Source: Haemaphysalis longicornis
Lineage: Eukaryota > Arthropoda > Arachnida > Ixodida > Ixodidae
Length of the DNA stretch: 64,000 nt
Assembly: GCA_013339765.2 (NCBI GenBank)
Contig: CM023454.1
Span: 56,202,826-56,266,825 of the forward strand
Direction of reading: 5' to 3'
The notes under the pieces are model-generated. The model searched no databases. It saw only the letters and a program-made list of their open reading frames with translations, and had not been told where the DNA came from. How positions within the stretch are numbered: position 1 is the first letter of the stretch; each line of letters begins with the position of its first letter. This document shows, one piece after another, positions 41,961-53,985 of the stretch. A program made the position numbers and the translations under genes.

Positions 41961-43166
41961 GGTTCGGAGCACATCCCTGCATATCGGGCGTTCTTTTGAA
42001 ATAGCTGGAATGCGATGCACATACGTGTACGTTATTACAGGGTGCTCAACATCGTGCGGTACCAGGAGAAGTATTGTCGAACGTCACTAAAGATGGCATA
42101 ATTAAGGGCTGCGAATTTTGATCAAATATTGCCCTGCAGGCGCATTTCGCGTTCTTCGCGCACCAAACCTCACACCAGTTAGAGAAGAGTGGTTTTTGTT
42201 GTTGATTGCGGACGCACAACTAGCTTAATTGGCTTGACATGGAGCCAACTGCATGGAGCACTTAAGCACTTACGGCTCCGTTGCTCTCGCAGCTCGAATT
42301 AGGTCAGAAAGTGTGGTTCACGGGCCAAGTAAAAAATCACCAAAGAGATGGTCCATCACCCATTGAATTAAGTGGCACACTTTTTGTCTTCGCTCATTTA
42401 CAGATCAGCCAGATTGACCAACACATCTCTTCGGCGAACATATGGCTGCGATTAATATAATTTTAAGTCCTTTGTTGTAGAATAAGTTCGGCCTGTTCCA
42501 TCCGCTCTCTAGTTTTGAAGGCGCGAGCAATCGCTGCCGAAACATTGGCAACCTTGTCAATGATGTCTCGTGGTTTTGGAACCAAGTTTCCGGAAATATT
42601 CGAGCCGAAAGTAGACATTCCATAGCTTGCGCCCATAATTGCAGTCATTGAACAAAGCAAAATGCTCGCAATGATCCTGCCAGTCTTACACGTCATTGAA
42701 AACATCACACCGGAACGAGCACGGTGTTCGTGGGGAATGTACGACCAGCTGGGAGAAGGCTACACTGCATTCGCTGTTTTCGCAAGCCGTAGTGGTTTTC
42801 AAGACGCGTGGAGGTGCCACCAGCAGGCCAAATTCTGGTTTAAGGTCTCGAAGGCGGCGAGATGTATGACTGGCGTCATTACCCCTAACACTCGCGCGGG
42901 TCGTAAAGTTTGCCTGGTTCGGATGGCATGGGATTAACCCGATCCTCTACCCAACTCGTCCCGAGTACAGGCACAAACATGTATTTACTCAGCCAGCAGG
43001 ACTTGTAGACCATGCACCAGGTGACTGTGGAGCCCAAGCACCAAACACTGTAGCGGTGGCTTTTCAACCTCCTTGTCTTTTCCAAGCCCCGGTCTTTGTG
43101 CAATGCTACGTACCCCGGTAGCGAAAATAGCCATGTGCCACAGTTCAAAACAAGGAATACCTGCGG
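41961..43166. other. Unassigned segment between satellite blocks
   Basis: No transposon domain recognised apart from the gypsy Gag fragment at its left edge. It contains one small minus-strand ORF at 42463-42708 (listed separately). Confidence 0.4.
42463..42708 (-). CDS. Small ORF with a hydrophobic N-terminal segment, unknown
   Basis: 81 codons. Residues about 9-30 (KTGRIIASILLCSMTAIMGA) are basic then hydrophobic, like a signal peptide or membrane anchor. The rest is polar and helical (KPRDIIDKVANVSAAIARAF), ending ILQQRT-stop. I recognise no family. An overlapping + strand ORF (42662-42937) is equally unsupported. It could be a small secreted protein, an exon, or chance. Confidence 0.25.
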   Translation of the reverse strand: MMFSMTCKTGRIIASILLCSMTAIMGASYGMSTFGSNISGNLVPKPRDIIDKVANVSAAIARAFKTRERMEQAELILQQRT

Positions 43167-43667
43167 CAGTAGGTAGGTAGGTAGGTTGGTAGGTAGTTAG
43201 GTAGCTAGATAGACAGGTAGAAATGTAGGTTTGTAGTTAGGTGGGTAGTTAGGGTAGGTAGGTATGTAGGTAGTAGGTAGGTAGGTAGGTAGGTAGGCAG
43301 GCAGGCAGGTAGGTAGGGAGTTAGGTAGGTAGGTAAGTAGGTAGGTAGGTAGGTAGGTAGGTAGGTAGGAAAGTAGGTAGGTAGATAGGAAGGTAGGTAG
43401 GTAGTTAAGTAGGTAGGTAGGTATGTAGATAGGTGGGTAGGTAGGTAGGTAGGTAGGTAGGTAGCTAGGTAGGTAAGTAGCTAGGTAGATAGGTTGGAAT
43501 GTATGTATGTAGGTAGGTGGGTAGATAGATAGTTGGGTAGGCAGGAAAGCAGGCACGCTGGGAGGTAGGTAGGTAGGTAGGTAGGTAGGTAGTTAGGTAG
43601 ATAAGTAAGTAGGTTAGGTAGGTAGGTGAGATAGGTAGGTTAGTCAGGCAGGTAGGTAGGAAGGTAG
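43167..43667 (+). repeat. (TAGG)n satellite block 12
   Basis: Relatively clean GTAG array. It ends at the CAGTG start of the hAT-like element. Confidence 0.95.
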
Positions 43668-44046
43668 CAGTGTTGTAAACGTTCCTGTAAAATAGGAACG
43701 AAAGCTCGTTCCTCGTTCCTTCCCAATTTTGAAACGAGTTCTCGTTACAAGATCCTTCATTGTGAAAGGAACGCGTTCCAGTTCCACTTCGAAAATTGGA
43801 ACGTGTCGTTACATTAAGGTTACAATTAGGTTTTCAAATTAAAATATGGTTTCGGATAATCCTAGCGGGCGATATTAAGTGAGAAATTTAAAACTGACAT
43901 CGAACTACGTATAACATTCGGATATAACACTGCCGGCAGCAGATTATCTGGAGATAATATTAATCAGAAGAAAATCTCCAAGGCGACTCTTTTCAGGGAG
44001 CACCGCACAAACTCCAGACGGTGCAAGGACTATTCAGTGCAGGATG

Positions 44047-44140
44047 TTTCTGTGCGGAAATTTCGGTGTACGGACATTCCGCTGTACGGACATATCGGTG
44101 TACGGGCGTTTCGGTGTGCGGACATTACGGTTTGCAATCT
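44047..44140 (+). repeat. 16-bp minisatellite, forward cluster
   Basis: Tandem 16-mers of the TTTCGGTGTACGGACA type at 44061, 44077, 44093, 44109 and 44125, with a partial unit before them. Confidence 0.85.
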
Positions 44141-45814
44141 TTTCAGCGACCAAATTATCCGGTGCTTGCCTGTTTGCGAGAGCCGTTATATTTTTATTTC
44201 CGCTTAACGTGGGATATGGAGAACAATCTGGAGCAGTGAATTTATTCATTGATTGATGGCACGTGTGACCTTTGCAAGGTATTTTTACAAATTGTACATT
44301 TATATATTTTTGTTTAATACCTATTCCTGGCCTTTGGCACCTGTTTTGCAGCCTATGAATTCTTTAGCAGACGTTTTTTTTTTTTTAATTACGATGGGTT
44401 GTTAATGTATATTCGCTATTTTTTAGCTAAAACCGGCGTTTACGATGGTCCGGCGCCTTTTTTGTATTTTTAAAAACACACCCCCCAAATTACAAATTGC
44501 ATGCACACTCTCAATATCCAAAACGTAGACATTAGCTAGCCCGCACCCCAACAATGGAGAAAAACCTTATGAAGGGTATTACGGTAGGCTGGGCTGCCTT
44601 GCTAAAATGAATTTGCGAACACTGGTCTAGGATATTGTCGTGGATGAAGAACGGGCCTTTTTGAAAACAGCCGCAGCTTCTATTGTACTAAATGATGATT
44701 AGGGCGTACTACTGGTGCATGCAAATTCTCCCCATCTTGTTCGGGAAAACCAACCTTCATTTTATGTTTACATGCCTACATTCACCAGATTTTAATTCTA
44801 TGTCCTAGCTCCCCTTTCCCGCATGCACGCTCGAATCTCGTCCACATTTCTTTTTCAGTCATATTACTTTTGGTTTCCCCTGGAAATCCTACAGGCGTGG
44901 TGGAGTTTACCGTCTCGGAAGCCTCACCGCAGTGATACAGGAAAAAGCTTTACAAAAAGCCACCAAAAAAGTCGCTGAGAACACAATGGCCTCTATAGTT
45001 TTATAGCTACGCCCTTCCGCGCGTCGCGGTCATACCGAGGCGCCCCCACTCCAGAAATCGCTCTTTCTTCGACTTCAGTCTCCCCATTGGGAATCAACTC
45101 TTCAAGTCGCGCATATCCTGGACACCCTAGGCATACATTGCTTTCTCCCATTATAAGGAGCAAAGAAATTGAATAAGCCAGTGTGACGAGAGCACCAAAA
45201 GTCGTGTTCAAGTTTTCGAAGTCCAGTTGACGCAATGGTGAACCCAAGTGACACCCCTCTCTCTCTACCCAGGGGGCTTGTAGCATCCGGGCTCAGCCTT
45301 CCCCTCTCCTAAGTAACGCCACCGTAAGTGCGACCGTTGGTTAGTTAGTTCTAAGTAGAACCGACACCCAATGCAACAAATACGACATTGATGGAGAAAA
45401 TAATTCAAACGGAATCCACACGCGGTTACTACCTCGTTTTTCTGTGGCTTTTTTTCGCAGATCCTTTGCTGTGTGTGTGTGTGTGAGGGGGGGGGGGGGC
45501 AGAACGGACTAAAAGCCGCAGCGTTTTGTACTGTTGGGTGAAGTGAAAGCAAAGCGCTTCGATAACACTGTAGGTGTTAGGGTTGTTCACATGAATGTTG
45601 AAATAAAAAAAAGATTGAAAGTATGAAAATAACAATGTTAATTTTTACCATCTACTACCGAAATTGGGTTTTACGTGGAAATGCTCCGCGAGGGTTTAGC
45701 GTTAGTTTTCACGCATGGCGGAGCAAGCACTACTCTCGAAAGTAAAATCATATCAAGTTACAAAATAACTATATTAAAGCTAAAATTCTCAAAGAATGCC
45801 TTGGAGATCCGTGA

Positions 45815-45925
45815 CTCAAAATGTCTGAGCCAAGACGTTGTGCACCAAAATGTCCATGCAAAGAAATGTCCGCACCGAAACGTGGTGCACCTAAAGGTCC
45901 GACACTGAAATCTCCGGATTCCTTA
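45815..45925 (-). repeat. Same minisatellite, inverted cluster
   Basis: On the minus strand units of 14-16 bp such as TTTCGGTGCGGACA and TTTCTTTGCATGGACA repeat about six times. They match the cluster at 44047-44140 in opposite orientation. Confidence 0.7.
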
Positions 45926-46407
45926 TGAGACAATGTTTCGCCGCCAGGGACCAATTCTATAGGCCAGACGCGCGTCCTGGCCTTACCAGGCAAACGATGA
46001 AAGGTGAAAAGCATTCTCGCGGCTACGCTATTCACCCTTCGAACGCCGCGTAAGTTCAACCAGCATGCAAGACAGCACAAGCTGCGGCCTGCTGCGTAGT
46101 TATTCTTCTGCCTTTGACCTTCGAGGAAGCACTTACGGCTGAAGGGCGAGCAAGTTGCCCAGCCTATAGGAAGAGAAACACAGTAGCAACTTGTGGATTT
46201 TCGTACTCGAGCCTTGGCATCACAAACAGACAAATCCTAGCAATGTAATGGCCGGAACGCCGTTCCTGCCGTTCCTTGAAAAACCTAACGAGTTAGCGTT
46301 ACAGTTACACCGACCCTAATGGAACGGCGGCGTTCCTCCGTTCCTCCAAAAAGGAACTAGTTCCAGGAACGCCGTTTCTTGTAACGCCGTTCTATATAAC
46401 TATCTTC

Positions 46408-47060
46408 AAGGTAGTTAGGTAGGTAGGTAGGTAGGTAGGTTGGTAGGTAGGTAGGTAGGTAGGTAGGTAGGTAGGTAGGTAGGTAGGTAGGTAGGTAGGT
46501 GGGTAGGTAGGTAGGATAATTAAGTTGGTTAGGAAGGTTTGGTAGGTAGCAGGCAGGGAGGCAAGGAAGTAGGTAGGAACATAAGAAGTGGGTAGGTAGG
46601 TCGGCAAGCAGGCAGGCAGGCAGGCATTCAGGTAAGTAGGTAGGTAGGTAGGTAGGTAGGTAGGTAGGTAGGTAGGTATGATGGTAGGTAGGTCGGCAAG
46701 CAGGCAGGTAGGCAGGTAGGTAGGTAGGTAGTTAGGAAGGTAGGTAGGTTAGGTCCGATAGTTATGTAGGTTAGGTAGGTAGGTTGGCAGGTAGCAAGGC
46801 AGAATACGTATGTAGGTAGGTCGGTAGGTACGTAGTTAGTAGGTAGGTTGGTACGAAGGCAGGCATGCAGGCAGGCAGGCAGTTAGGTAGGTACGTAGTT
46901 GGATGGGTAGGTAGGTAGGTAGGTAGCTAGGTAGGTAGGTAGGTAGGTAGGTATTCAGGTAGGTAGGTAGGGTGCCAGGCTAGTAGGTTGGCTGGCAGGC
47001 AGGCAGGCAAATAGCAGGTAAGCATGCAGGCCGATACTCAGGAAAGCAGGCAGGCGGGCA
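46408..47060 (+). repeat. (TAGG)n satellite block 13
   Basis: GTAG array with nearly pure runs at about 46412-46500 and 46635-46676. Confidence 0.95.
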
Positions 47061-49797
47061 ACGAGTTGCTCTGCTTCAAAGGTGAAGGTTTCGGGCATGG
47101 TTCAAACTTTTGTAATGGCCGACTTACCTGCGCTAAGGGTGGCACAATGACCATCCTTAAGTAAAATGAGTCAGAAATCTCGTCCTGTGTGAACCGCCAG
47201 GGCCGCCATGCACCCTATTCGCCAAAAAGTGAACAGTGTAAACATGAGAAGCAAATAATTATTGTTAATATACCGGGAATATGATCTTTTCATAGACATG
47301 AAAGAGGTTCGCCTCATTAACCCTAGGTAGGTATGCCGAAGCAGCTCCCCGGGTGTGGAACGAAGGCTGGTTTTGCCATGGACTGCGTACCGGGAGTCGG
47401 ACTTCGTCCCGCCGCCGGTTCCAGCTCGTTTGCCATAAGCAGACCAACCAGCATCGGCTGGGATGGCAGCAGTCACCGTCCATGCCGATACCGCTCCTGT
47501 CGCTGATTCGTCACGCTCCCTCCTTCTACTGCAGGCTGCTGACGCGATGGATACGGGGTGTTCCTTCATTGTTTTCTACCGCCGCTGGACCACCCGTGCC
47601 ACCTGTGGTGCTCCCGAAACCATATGCGGTACCGGCTGAAAGGGCACACGAACTGGTGACAAGTCGAGGGGGCTCCTACACGTATATAGTAACTCCTAAA
47701 CGTCTATAATTGGAAGAGGAGGGATAATTCAATGGAACTGCAGAGGCCTCCTAAAAATTTTGATGATGTCTTTGAGCGATGGTAATCTAATCATCCCAGC
47801 CTTATGTGGCTCCTAGAAAGAAGTGTAAACTCTCAGCACACAAATTTGTGCAACAGTAAATTGTATTGATGAAGTGCAGGGATCCTGGCGGTACATCCTC
47901 AAGGGGTGCGGACACTATTGCCTGAACCCCACTACAGACCGTCCTTGAAGCCACTGCCATTCAAGCCATAATCTTCAATAGGCTTATAACACTACGTTCT
48001 GTGCACATTCATCCTGACTCCCACCTCTCGAAAGCAGATTGCGAGTGCCCGGTGGATCATCTACCAACACCTCTAATTCTTTGAGGCGACCTCAATGCAC
48101 ATATTGCACTCTGGGCCTAAAGTAACACAGGTGCCCGATGTTAGCTTATCTTGACGCCTTGAAAGCACGGCCTTTCAATAAAATACAGCCTACATACTAT
48201 AATATACGACAATACCCTTTTTTCCAACCTTTACTGGGTATTAGTTCTGCAGTTGTCTTTCTGCGCCTTCAGCGTTGCGCGGGCACGGAATTATATGGTA
48301 GTTACAAGCCCAGCACCTCACTGGCGTGTACAGGTAAAGGCCCAAGCCGTCAAATTTTCCCAGAACAGGTTTGATAAAGCGCGGTTTTTAAACTGGAATA
48401 CATTTACAGAGACATCAAAACTACAGTGCACGTCCATAGGTGAACTACACGTTGACGAGGCAACCCAACTCCTTACGGCGCCATCCTCGATGCTGCCGCT
48501 AAATCTATTCCCCACGCCTTAGATGCCCTGCACAACCAGCAGAGGCGATGGTGGAATGAGGACTGTAGGCAGGCGCGCGAGGCAGGAAACAAGGCGTGGG
48601 GTATCTTTCTCCTCTACCTCATGTCAATACCCTACTCTTGTTCAAACCGGCAAATGCGTTTGAAAAACGTGTGTGTAGTGAGGAAAAACGGGAAAGTTGG
48701 CGCCCACTTTCCACATGCATAAACGTATACACCGCCCAAGAAGGCCTGGACACGCCTCAAAATTCGAAGGACATCAGACACACATCCCACACGTGTCCAA
48801 TTCGGCATACTACTCTAACACTCTCGTGCACCACCACACATACTGTGAAACCTCCTGTCATGATAATAAGTCGAACAACTGGTATAAGTCACTTTTTCAC
48901 TCCATGAGACTTCAGGTAGCTCCCGGCATTTGTAAGCCTGAAGCTATAGGCGCAGACAGCATTACAAACACAACGTTTAGACACCCCCCCACACACAGTT
49001 TAAACATTGATCCACCTCAACCACAAAATATTGCCTTCGGGGCACACTCGAAAATGTTGAAGGGATGCTATAAAAGTGGCTTTCGTGAAGAGGCGAAGGA
49101 CACAACCTCTCAAGTTATCAAAACATTGCCCTTACCACCTGCATGTGCAAGCTAATGAAGAACATGATAAATAGAAGACGTGTACATTAAAGGTGAAATG
49201 GTCTTCTCAAGAGCTGCCAGGCTGGCTTCATGGCGGCAAACTCCACGAATAACCAACTTGTCGCCCATGATTTATACATAAACGATCCTTTCATCGATGA
49301 ACTGTTTTGGCGATCGTTTTTCCCCTCGATATGTAATATGACCCCGCTTAGCATAATTGGATCCTTTTGACCTAATGTAATTCGCTGTTTCTGGCAATAT
49401 ATAAAACAGCCTTGCTAGTTACGTGTGGGAAAGAACGTTGCGAGTAAGAGTTGGTAGGTCCAAATGCAGGGTTCACGTGCAACAAAACGGCGTGAGTGGG
49501 GAGGAGTTATAAGCTGCATTGTGTTTATAGGTAACATGAACTGTCTTGGCAATCATTGTAATCTAGAATTTCTGACACAACGTATGTACACTTTCAGGAA
49601 TCCTGTAAATCCTGTAATATGTCAATCTGTGAACGTTAGTCCCAGCTTGGTGTCAAAAAACGGGCCGGCTCGGTAGACAAGAAAGGTTTTTCACTCAATC
49701 CAGAAAAACATTCTCGCGGTGTTTTCTCCAGGAAGCGCGGGATTCATCTGGAAGAGGTATTACTCTTCCGGTTGTTTTTTTCCTGTTATAAAAGCAC

Positions 49798-50150
49798 ATG
49801 ATTTTAGACCTGACATTCGATAACGAACAAACATTTCTTTCACACTTCGAACACCTGAAGCAAAAATGCCTAAAATATATGAACATTCCTTATGTTCTCT
49901 CCCACATATCCTATGGTGCAAACAAGCAACTCTTGCTCTGTGATTATAGTGTCCTGGTCAGATCTCGCTTGGACTATGGGGGTATCGTGTATGCGAGTGC
50001 AACAAAAAAGGCTACCCCGTGATGTATTTGGGACTACGCCGTGCATGCGACGCTGGTCGCACTCGCCGTGCCCAAAGTCTGTATTCGGAATGCGATAAAT
50101 GGTTTCTACATCGGCCGACGGTACACGTGGATATGCTGCATGCATTAATA
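49798..50150 (+). pseudogene. I-like D RT thumb
   Basis: The frame 49798-50022 reads MILDLTFDNEQTFLSHFEHL, then KCLKYMNIPYVLSH and YSVLVRSRLDYGGIVYASAT. The last piece is the LVRSRLDYG block of I-group RT thumb regions. It continues in another frame with a CPKSVFG-type stretch. Confidence 0.7.
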
Positions 50151-50329
50151 TTCACTTCACGGGCCTATCTGAACGATTGTAGATACATTAATACAGTGCA
50201 GCGCCCTTAGTTCGCAAATTTTATGATTGTCTCATATTTGTGCATTTCTGCCTTTGTAATTACCATGTAGCCTTCTGTTTTTCTGATTTTTTTCCCTCTT
50301 TTCTTCTTTATTATGCACCGCGGTCCGTT

Positions 50330-50870
50330 CTTTCCCTCTCATTGGCCATAGCCAACCGGACAATAAGTATCCGCCCCGTCACTTTAGTCTCAAAAAATTG
50401 CAGTCTATAGCACTGGGCCTCTTACAGACACATGAATTCCCAAATCCGGTCATGTACAGCCATTGTTACCCGGGCTCTACACGAGTGAATCTAACCGATG
50501 TACAGGCCAGGTAGACCTGCGCTATAATATTTAGGAATGTCGTAGAAGGAGAATCCGTTAGGTGCTTCGTAATAACTACGACCATGGAGCAGTGGGAGAC
50601 CGTTCTGCGTAACCCTGAACCGGACGTACAGATCCGGGCTGTCCAAATGGCCGCAAACGCCACTGGGCCCGAGGACTTCTGGCCGGCGTCTGAGGGTGTG
50701 AAGCTCCACCTCGTTTGCTGCAAAGCCATGTTGGACAAACAAATGTTGTTTCTGTATCTACCCTGCTTAACTTCCCCGCCTTTTCTGTACTGTTCCTTCC
50801 TTCCTTCCTCTGAGAAATATTTTTATTCTAGAATTATAGACACATCCAAAAAGCAACTTTTTTAAAACGT
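50330..50870 (+). mobile_element. LINE 3' fragment nested in I-like D
   Basis: Sits between the RT thumb and RNase H of copy D, where no such sequence exists in B1. It encodes EQWETVLRNPEPDVQIRAVQ near 50585-50645, a type of tail I associate with the C-terminus of another LINE family. A T/C-rich 3' UTR follows. Confidence 0.45.
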
Positions 50871-51089
50871 ACTTCTATAACCATGCCGCCTCCTAAAGGG
50901 TGAGAGGAGCAGCTTCTGAGCTGGAAGACGTGTTTTCATACATCCACCAGACACCAGTCATTGGCTTTTGTTCCGACATGGAATCTACTCCATGTGTCGC
51001 GTAACCTGTCCGTCATTAATCTTGTCCAAAACAGGACATCACGAATTGGGATTTTAAAGCATTTATTTTTTCTACAGGATGAGTGCCGG

Positions 51090-51800
51090 TGTGGTTAATG
51101 TTACAGTGATGCATCCAAGACTGCGACTGCTGTAACTTGTGCTGCTGATGGGGCAAACGTTCGTCACTAAAACAATCAACCTTTGTAACAGTATATTTAC
51201 AGGGGAAGAATATGGTATTTTGTCTGAAATCAGATTGTCGAACTTCAAAACTTCAAATTTAAAGTCCATAGACTCCGTAAGCACTATACGCGCATGCATC
51301 AGGAAAGCATACTAAAAACTTTGTCATCATCTTGTTGTTAGGTTGTTATTTCTGCATATGCATCAAACCTGTTATTAATTTCCTTCTGGGTTCCACGCCA
51401 CTCTGGAATTGCTGGTAATAGACCGCTTATCGAATCTCCTCTGCTGCAACACTCGTAAATGTAGTGCACTAAAACACCTCTCAGATCACCTCAAGCCACA
51501 CGTAACAAACCACATTAGCAAGACATGCAAAAAGAGTGGAGGGAACAGACAGACAACCAATTACACATAATTATAAAACCGATCTTACGACAAGAAACAC
51601 CACCGACAAACGCGACAGATCCACACAATTCGACATGGCTGGGCTACGCATAGGGCACAACCATGCAACCGCTAGCTTACGCTCACGGGATCTGCGCACG
51701 GTAGAGGCCCTATTCGTAGTTCACATACTATTTCACTGCAACGCATTCGACAAAAACCCGACAAATATTTTCCTTAACTGTACAAACAACACGTGCCACT
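51090..51800 (+). pseudogene. I-like D RNase H and C-terminus
   Basis: YSDASKTATAVTCAADGA (about 51107-51160) is the first RNase H strand with its catalytic-type Asp. FWVPRHSGIAGN (about 51387-51422) is the last block. The C-terminus follows in the frame 51536-51802. Frameshifts separate the parts. Confidence 0.7.
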
Positions 51801-51930
51801 AAACCTATCACACTTGTTAGCCGACAACAAATTCTTTTATAATTGGCATGCCTTTAAGTTTTTATGTGACGTCAACATTTTACAGCTTCATTTATATCAC
51901 GGATAATCATTCTGGCCCAATACACCAGCT

Positions 51931-52430
51931 ATCTTCATGAATTTTAAGTCGCTTCGATTTGTTTTTGCTCGGGATAAGTTAGTATTTATTTAGGAAGTAA
52001 ATTTCAGGTATAGTTGGTTCTTATTGTTCAGAAAAAGGAGAAACCAGCGAGCAGAACGCTGGACAAGAAGAGGGGGCACACACTCAAACCGCTGGTGTGT
52101 GCTGCCTCTGTTTCAGTACGTGTGTTGGGTGCAGTGGCCATTCTTTATTGTTGTTAGGCATAGGCATTTAAGCTGTTTGATATGAGCAATTAATGCAAGC
52201 TTTTCGTTAAAAAAAGTATAAAAACTTGTGCTCCTTATTCACAGGAATCGACACGCCATTATGAGGATGTCATGGTCTTGGTAGACCCCACGCTAACTGG
52301 AGAATAAAATACAAGAGCTCTTTCCAGGAATATTTTTAAAATCATTCTTGTCTGCCCAGCCGGGATGCTTCTTGACACTGAGCGGGACTTGACGTTCACA
52401 GATTGATGTATTACGCAGATTGACGCAGAT
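51931..52430. other. Unassigned junction sequence
   Basis: Between the 3' region of I-like D and the first recognisable gypsy RT block. No domain seen. Confidence 0.4.
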
Positions 52431-52454
52431 TGACAGTAGCCTCAACTGAAAGAC

Positions 52455-53250
52455 GTGCCTCTGTTAGCTGGACAATGCTGTTGTTTTCTCTACCGATTTC
52501 GAGAAACACCTGTTTCGCCTAGAACAAGTCCTGACTTGCCTTGTGAGCGCAGGGCCGCAGCTAACCTCAGAAAATGCCACTTGGCCACACGCAACCTTAC
52601 GATCTTGGGCCATGTCGTCTCCAAAGACGCCATCAGCTCCGACGCGACAAAGCCTCGAGCCTTTGCATAGTTTTCGAAATCGACCACACTGAAGTCGCTT
52701 CGGAGCTTCATTGGGCAGTGCTCTTATTTTCAACGGTTTTTCGACACATCGCGAACATTACTTTCCTCTTACCAAGCTCCGCAGTAAAGACACCAGCATT
52801 TCTGCTTGGTCACCATCCTGCGACGAAGTGTTTGCTACACTACGTCGTTTGTTGACTTTGCTGCCTATATTATGGCATTTCGACACACCAGCCCCAACAG
52901 AAGGGCTCACTGATGCGTGTGGGATTGGCGTCGCTGCCGTGCTTGGCCAGCAGAAATCCACCTGTGAGGAGTATGTTGTTCGTACGCGTGTCGGTCACTA
53001 CCAAAAGCAGAAACAAATTACTCTCCCACTGAAAAAGAACGTTTGGCCATAGTGTGGGTGCTGGGTAAGTTCCTCGCGTATTTCTATGGCCACCCATTTG
53101 ACGTTGTGACCGATCACCACGCGATTTGTTCGCTCGACTCGATGAAGGATCGTTGAGGCCGTCCTGGGTGGTGAGCTGTTCGTCTTCAGGAGTATGATAT
53201 CCGCGTGGTTTACCGTTTCGGCCGTAAGCATTCGGATGCTGACGCACTCT
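52455..53250 (+). pseudogene. Gypsy RT end and RNase H
   Basis: RT pieces include FSTDFEKHLFRLEQVLTCL (about 52488-52545). RNase H pieces include a TDACGIGVAAVLGQ stretch (about 52907-52950) with the catalytic-type Asp, AIVWVLGKFLAYFYGHPFDV (about 53047-53106) and VTDHHAICSLDSMKD. RLQEYDIRVVYRFGRKHSD follows (about 53180-53240). Several frame changes and one stop (GATCGTTGA at about 53146) break it. Confidence 0.85.
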
Positions 53251-53350
53251 ACCGCTCTCCAATGCTGGCTGCAATGTCTCACATTCCCACAGTCCTCGGG
53301 CGTCCACTCTGGTCCTTCAGCTACCGATGCACCCAGGGCACTGCGGCGAC

Positions 53351-53985
53351 AGGCCTCTCACTACCAACTGCGTGAAGAGCTCCTTTATTGTCGGAATCAC
53401 AACTGGGATGGTCGCAAGTTGGTTTTGATTATCCCACGCCATCTGCGTTCCGACATCTGCGACGCCTTTCACGCCGAGCCGAGTTTCGCGCACGCTGGCG
53501 TCCTGAAGACGTCCCAGCTACTCCGCCTACGTTACTTTTTGGGGGAATGTAGAACTACGTGCGGAAGTAGTGCCTTCAGGTCCGGAATGACAACGAGGCA
53601 AATCATCGCTGTACAGCTCTAATTGCTTTGATCGCGTTGGAATCGATGTGTATGGGCCACTGCCTCTAATGGCCACCGGTAACCAATAGATAATTGGAGC
53701 GAGACCCCCTCACAAGGTACGCCAAAGCAGTGGCTTTGCAACCATCCACGGCTCTGGACGTCACAACTTTTCTTTGGCGTTAATTTATCCCTCTCCATGG
53801 AGCTCTTCGGGAACGTCTGAGCGATCGAGGCCGCGTTTTCCTATTGGACGTTGTGAAAAGTCAACTCACCGAATGCCACGTTGTTCGCCGCACGAGCTTC
53901 TGGTACCACCCGGCAAACCAATGGGCTCATAGAGCGGTTCAACCGCACCCTGGGAGATACCCAGGCAGCACAGGATCGTTCGGCG
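53351..53985 (+). pseudogene. Gypsy integrase, N-terminal and core part
   Basis: LVLIIPRHLRSDICDAFHAE, then PSFAHAGVLKTSQLLRLRYF (about 53420-53540) is the zinc-binding entry domain with HH-type residues. The core follows with FDRVGIDVYGPLPLMATGN (about 53627-53684), DVVKSQLTECHVVRRTSFWY (about 53847-53905) and a HRAVQPHPG-type block. The integrase breaks off at about 53985. Confidence 0.8.

Larger units (their letters stand above)
43668..46407. mobile_element. hAT-like DNA transposon, non-autonomous
   Basis: The left end starts CAGTGTTGTAAACGTTCC next to satellite. Both ends carry clusters of GGAACG and CGTTCC motifs (about 43680-43810 and 46245-46395), the subterminal repeats known in hAT elements. 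Flanking AAGGTAG on both sides could be most of an 8-bp target duplication, but it also fits the satellite. The right terminus does not match the left well. No transposase is recognisable inside. The interior holds a 16-bp minisatellite in two opposite orientations. Confidence 0.55.
47065..51930 (+). mobile_element. I-like LINE copy D, decayed
   Basis: Same family as B1. ORF1 remnants (47.3-47.7 kb), the EN start IIQWNCRGLLKIL (about 47720-47765) and EN pieces to 48.2 kb come first. The EN-RT linker follows (RGDGGMRTVGRRARQETRR, about 48540-48600), then the RT thumb (49.8-50.15 kb) and RNase H (51.09-51.45 kb). The C-terminal region runs to about 51.8 kb. The 5' end is truncated against satellite. 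A fragment of another LINE interrupts it at about 50.33-50.87 kb. Stops are frequent. Confidence 0.75.
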
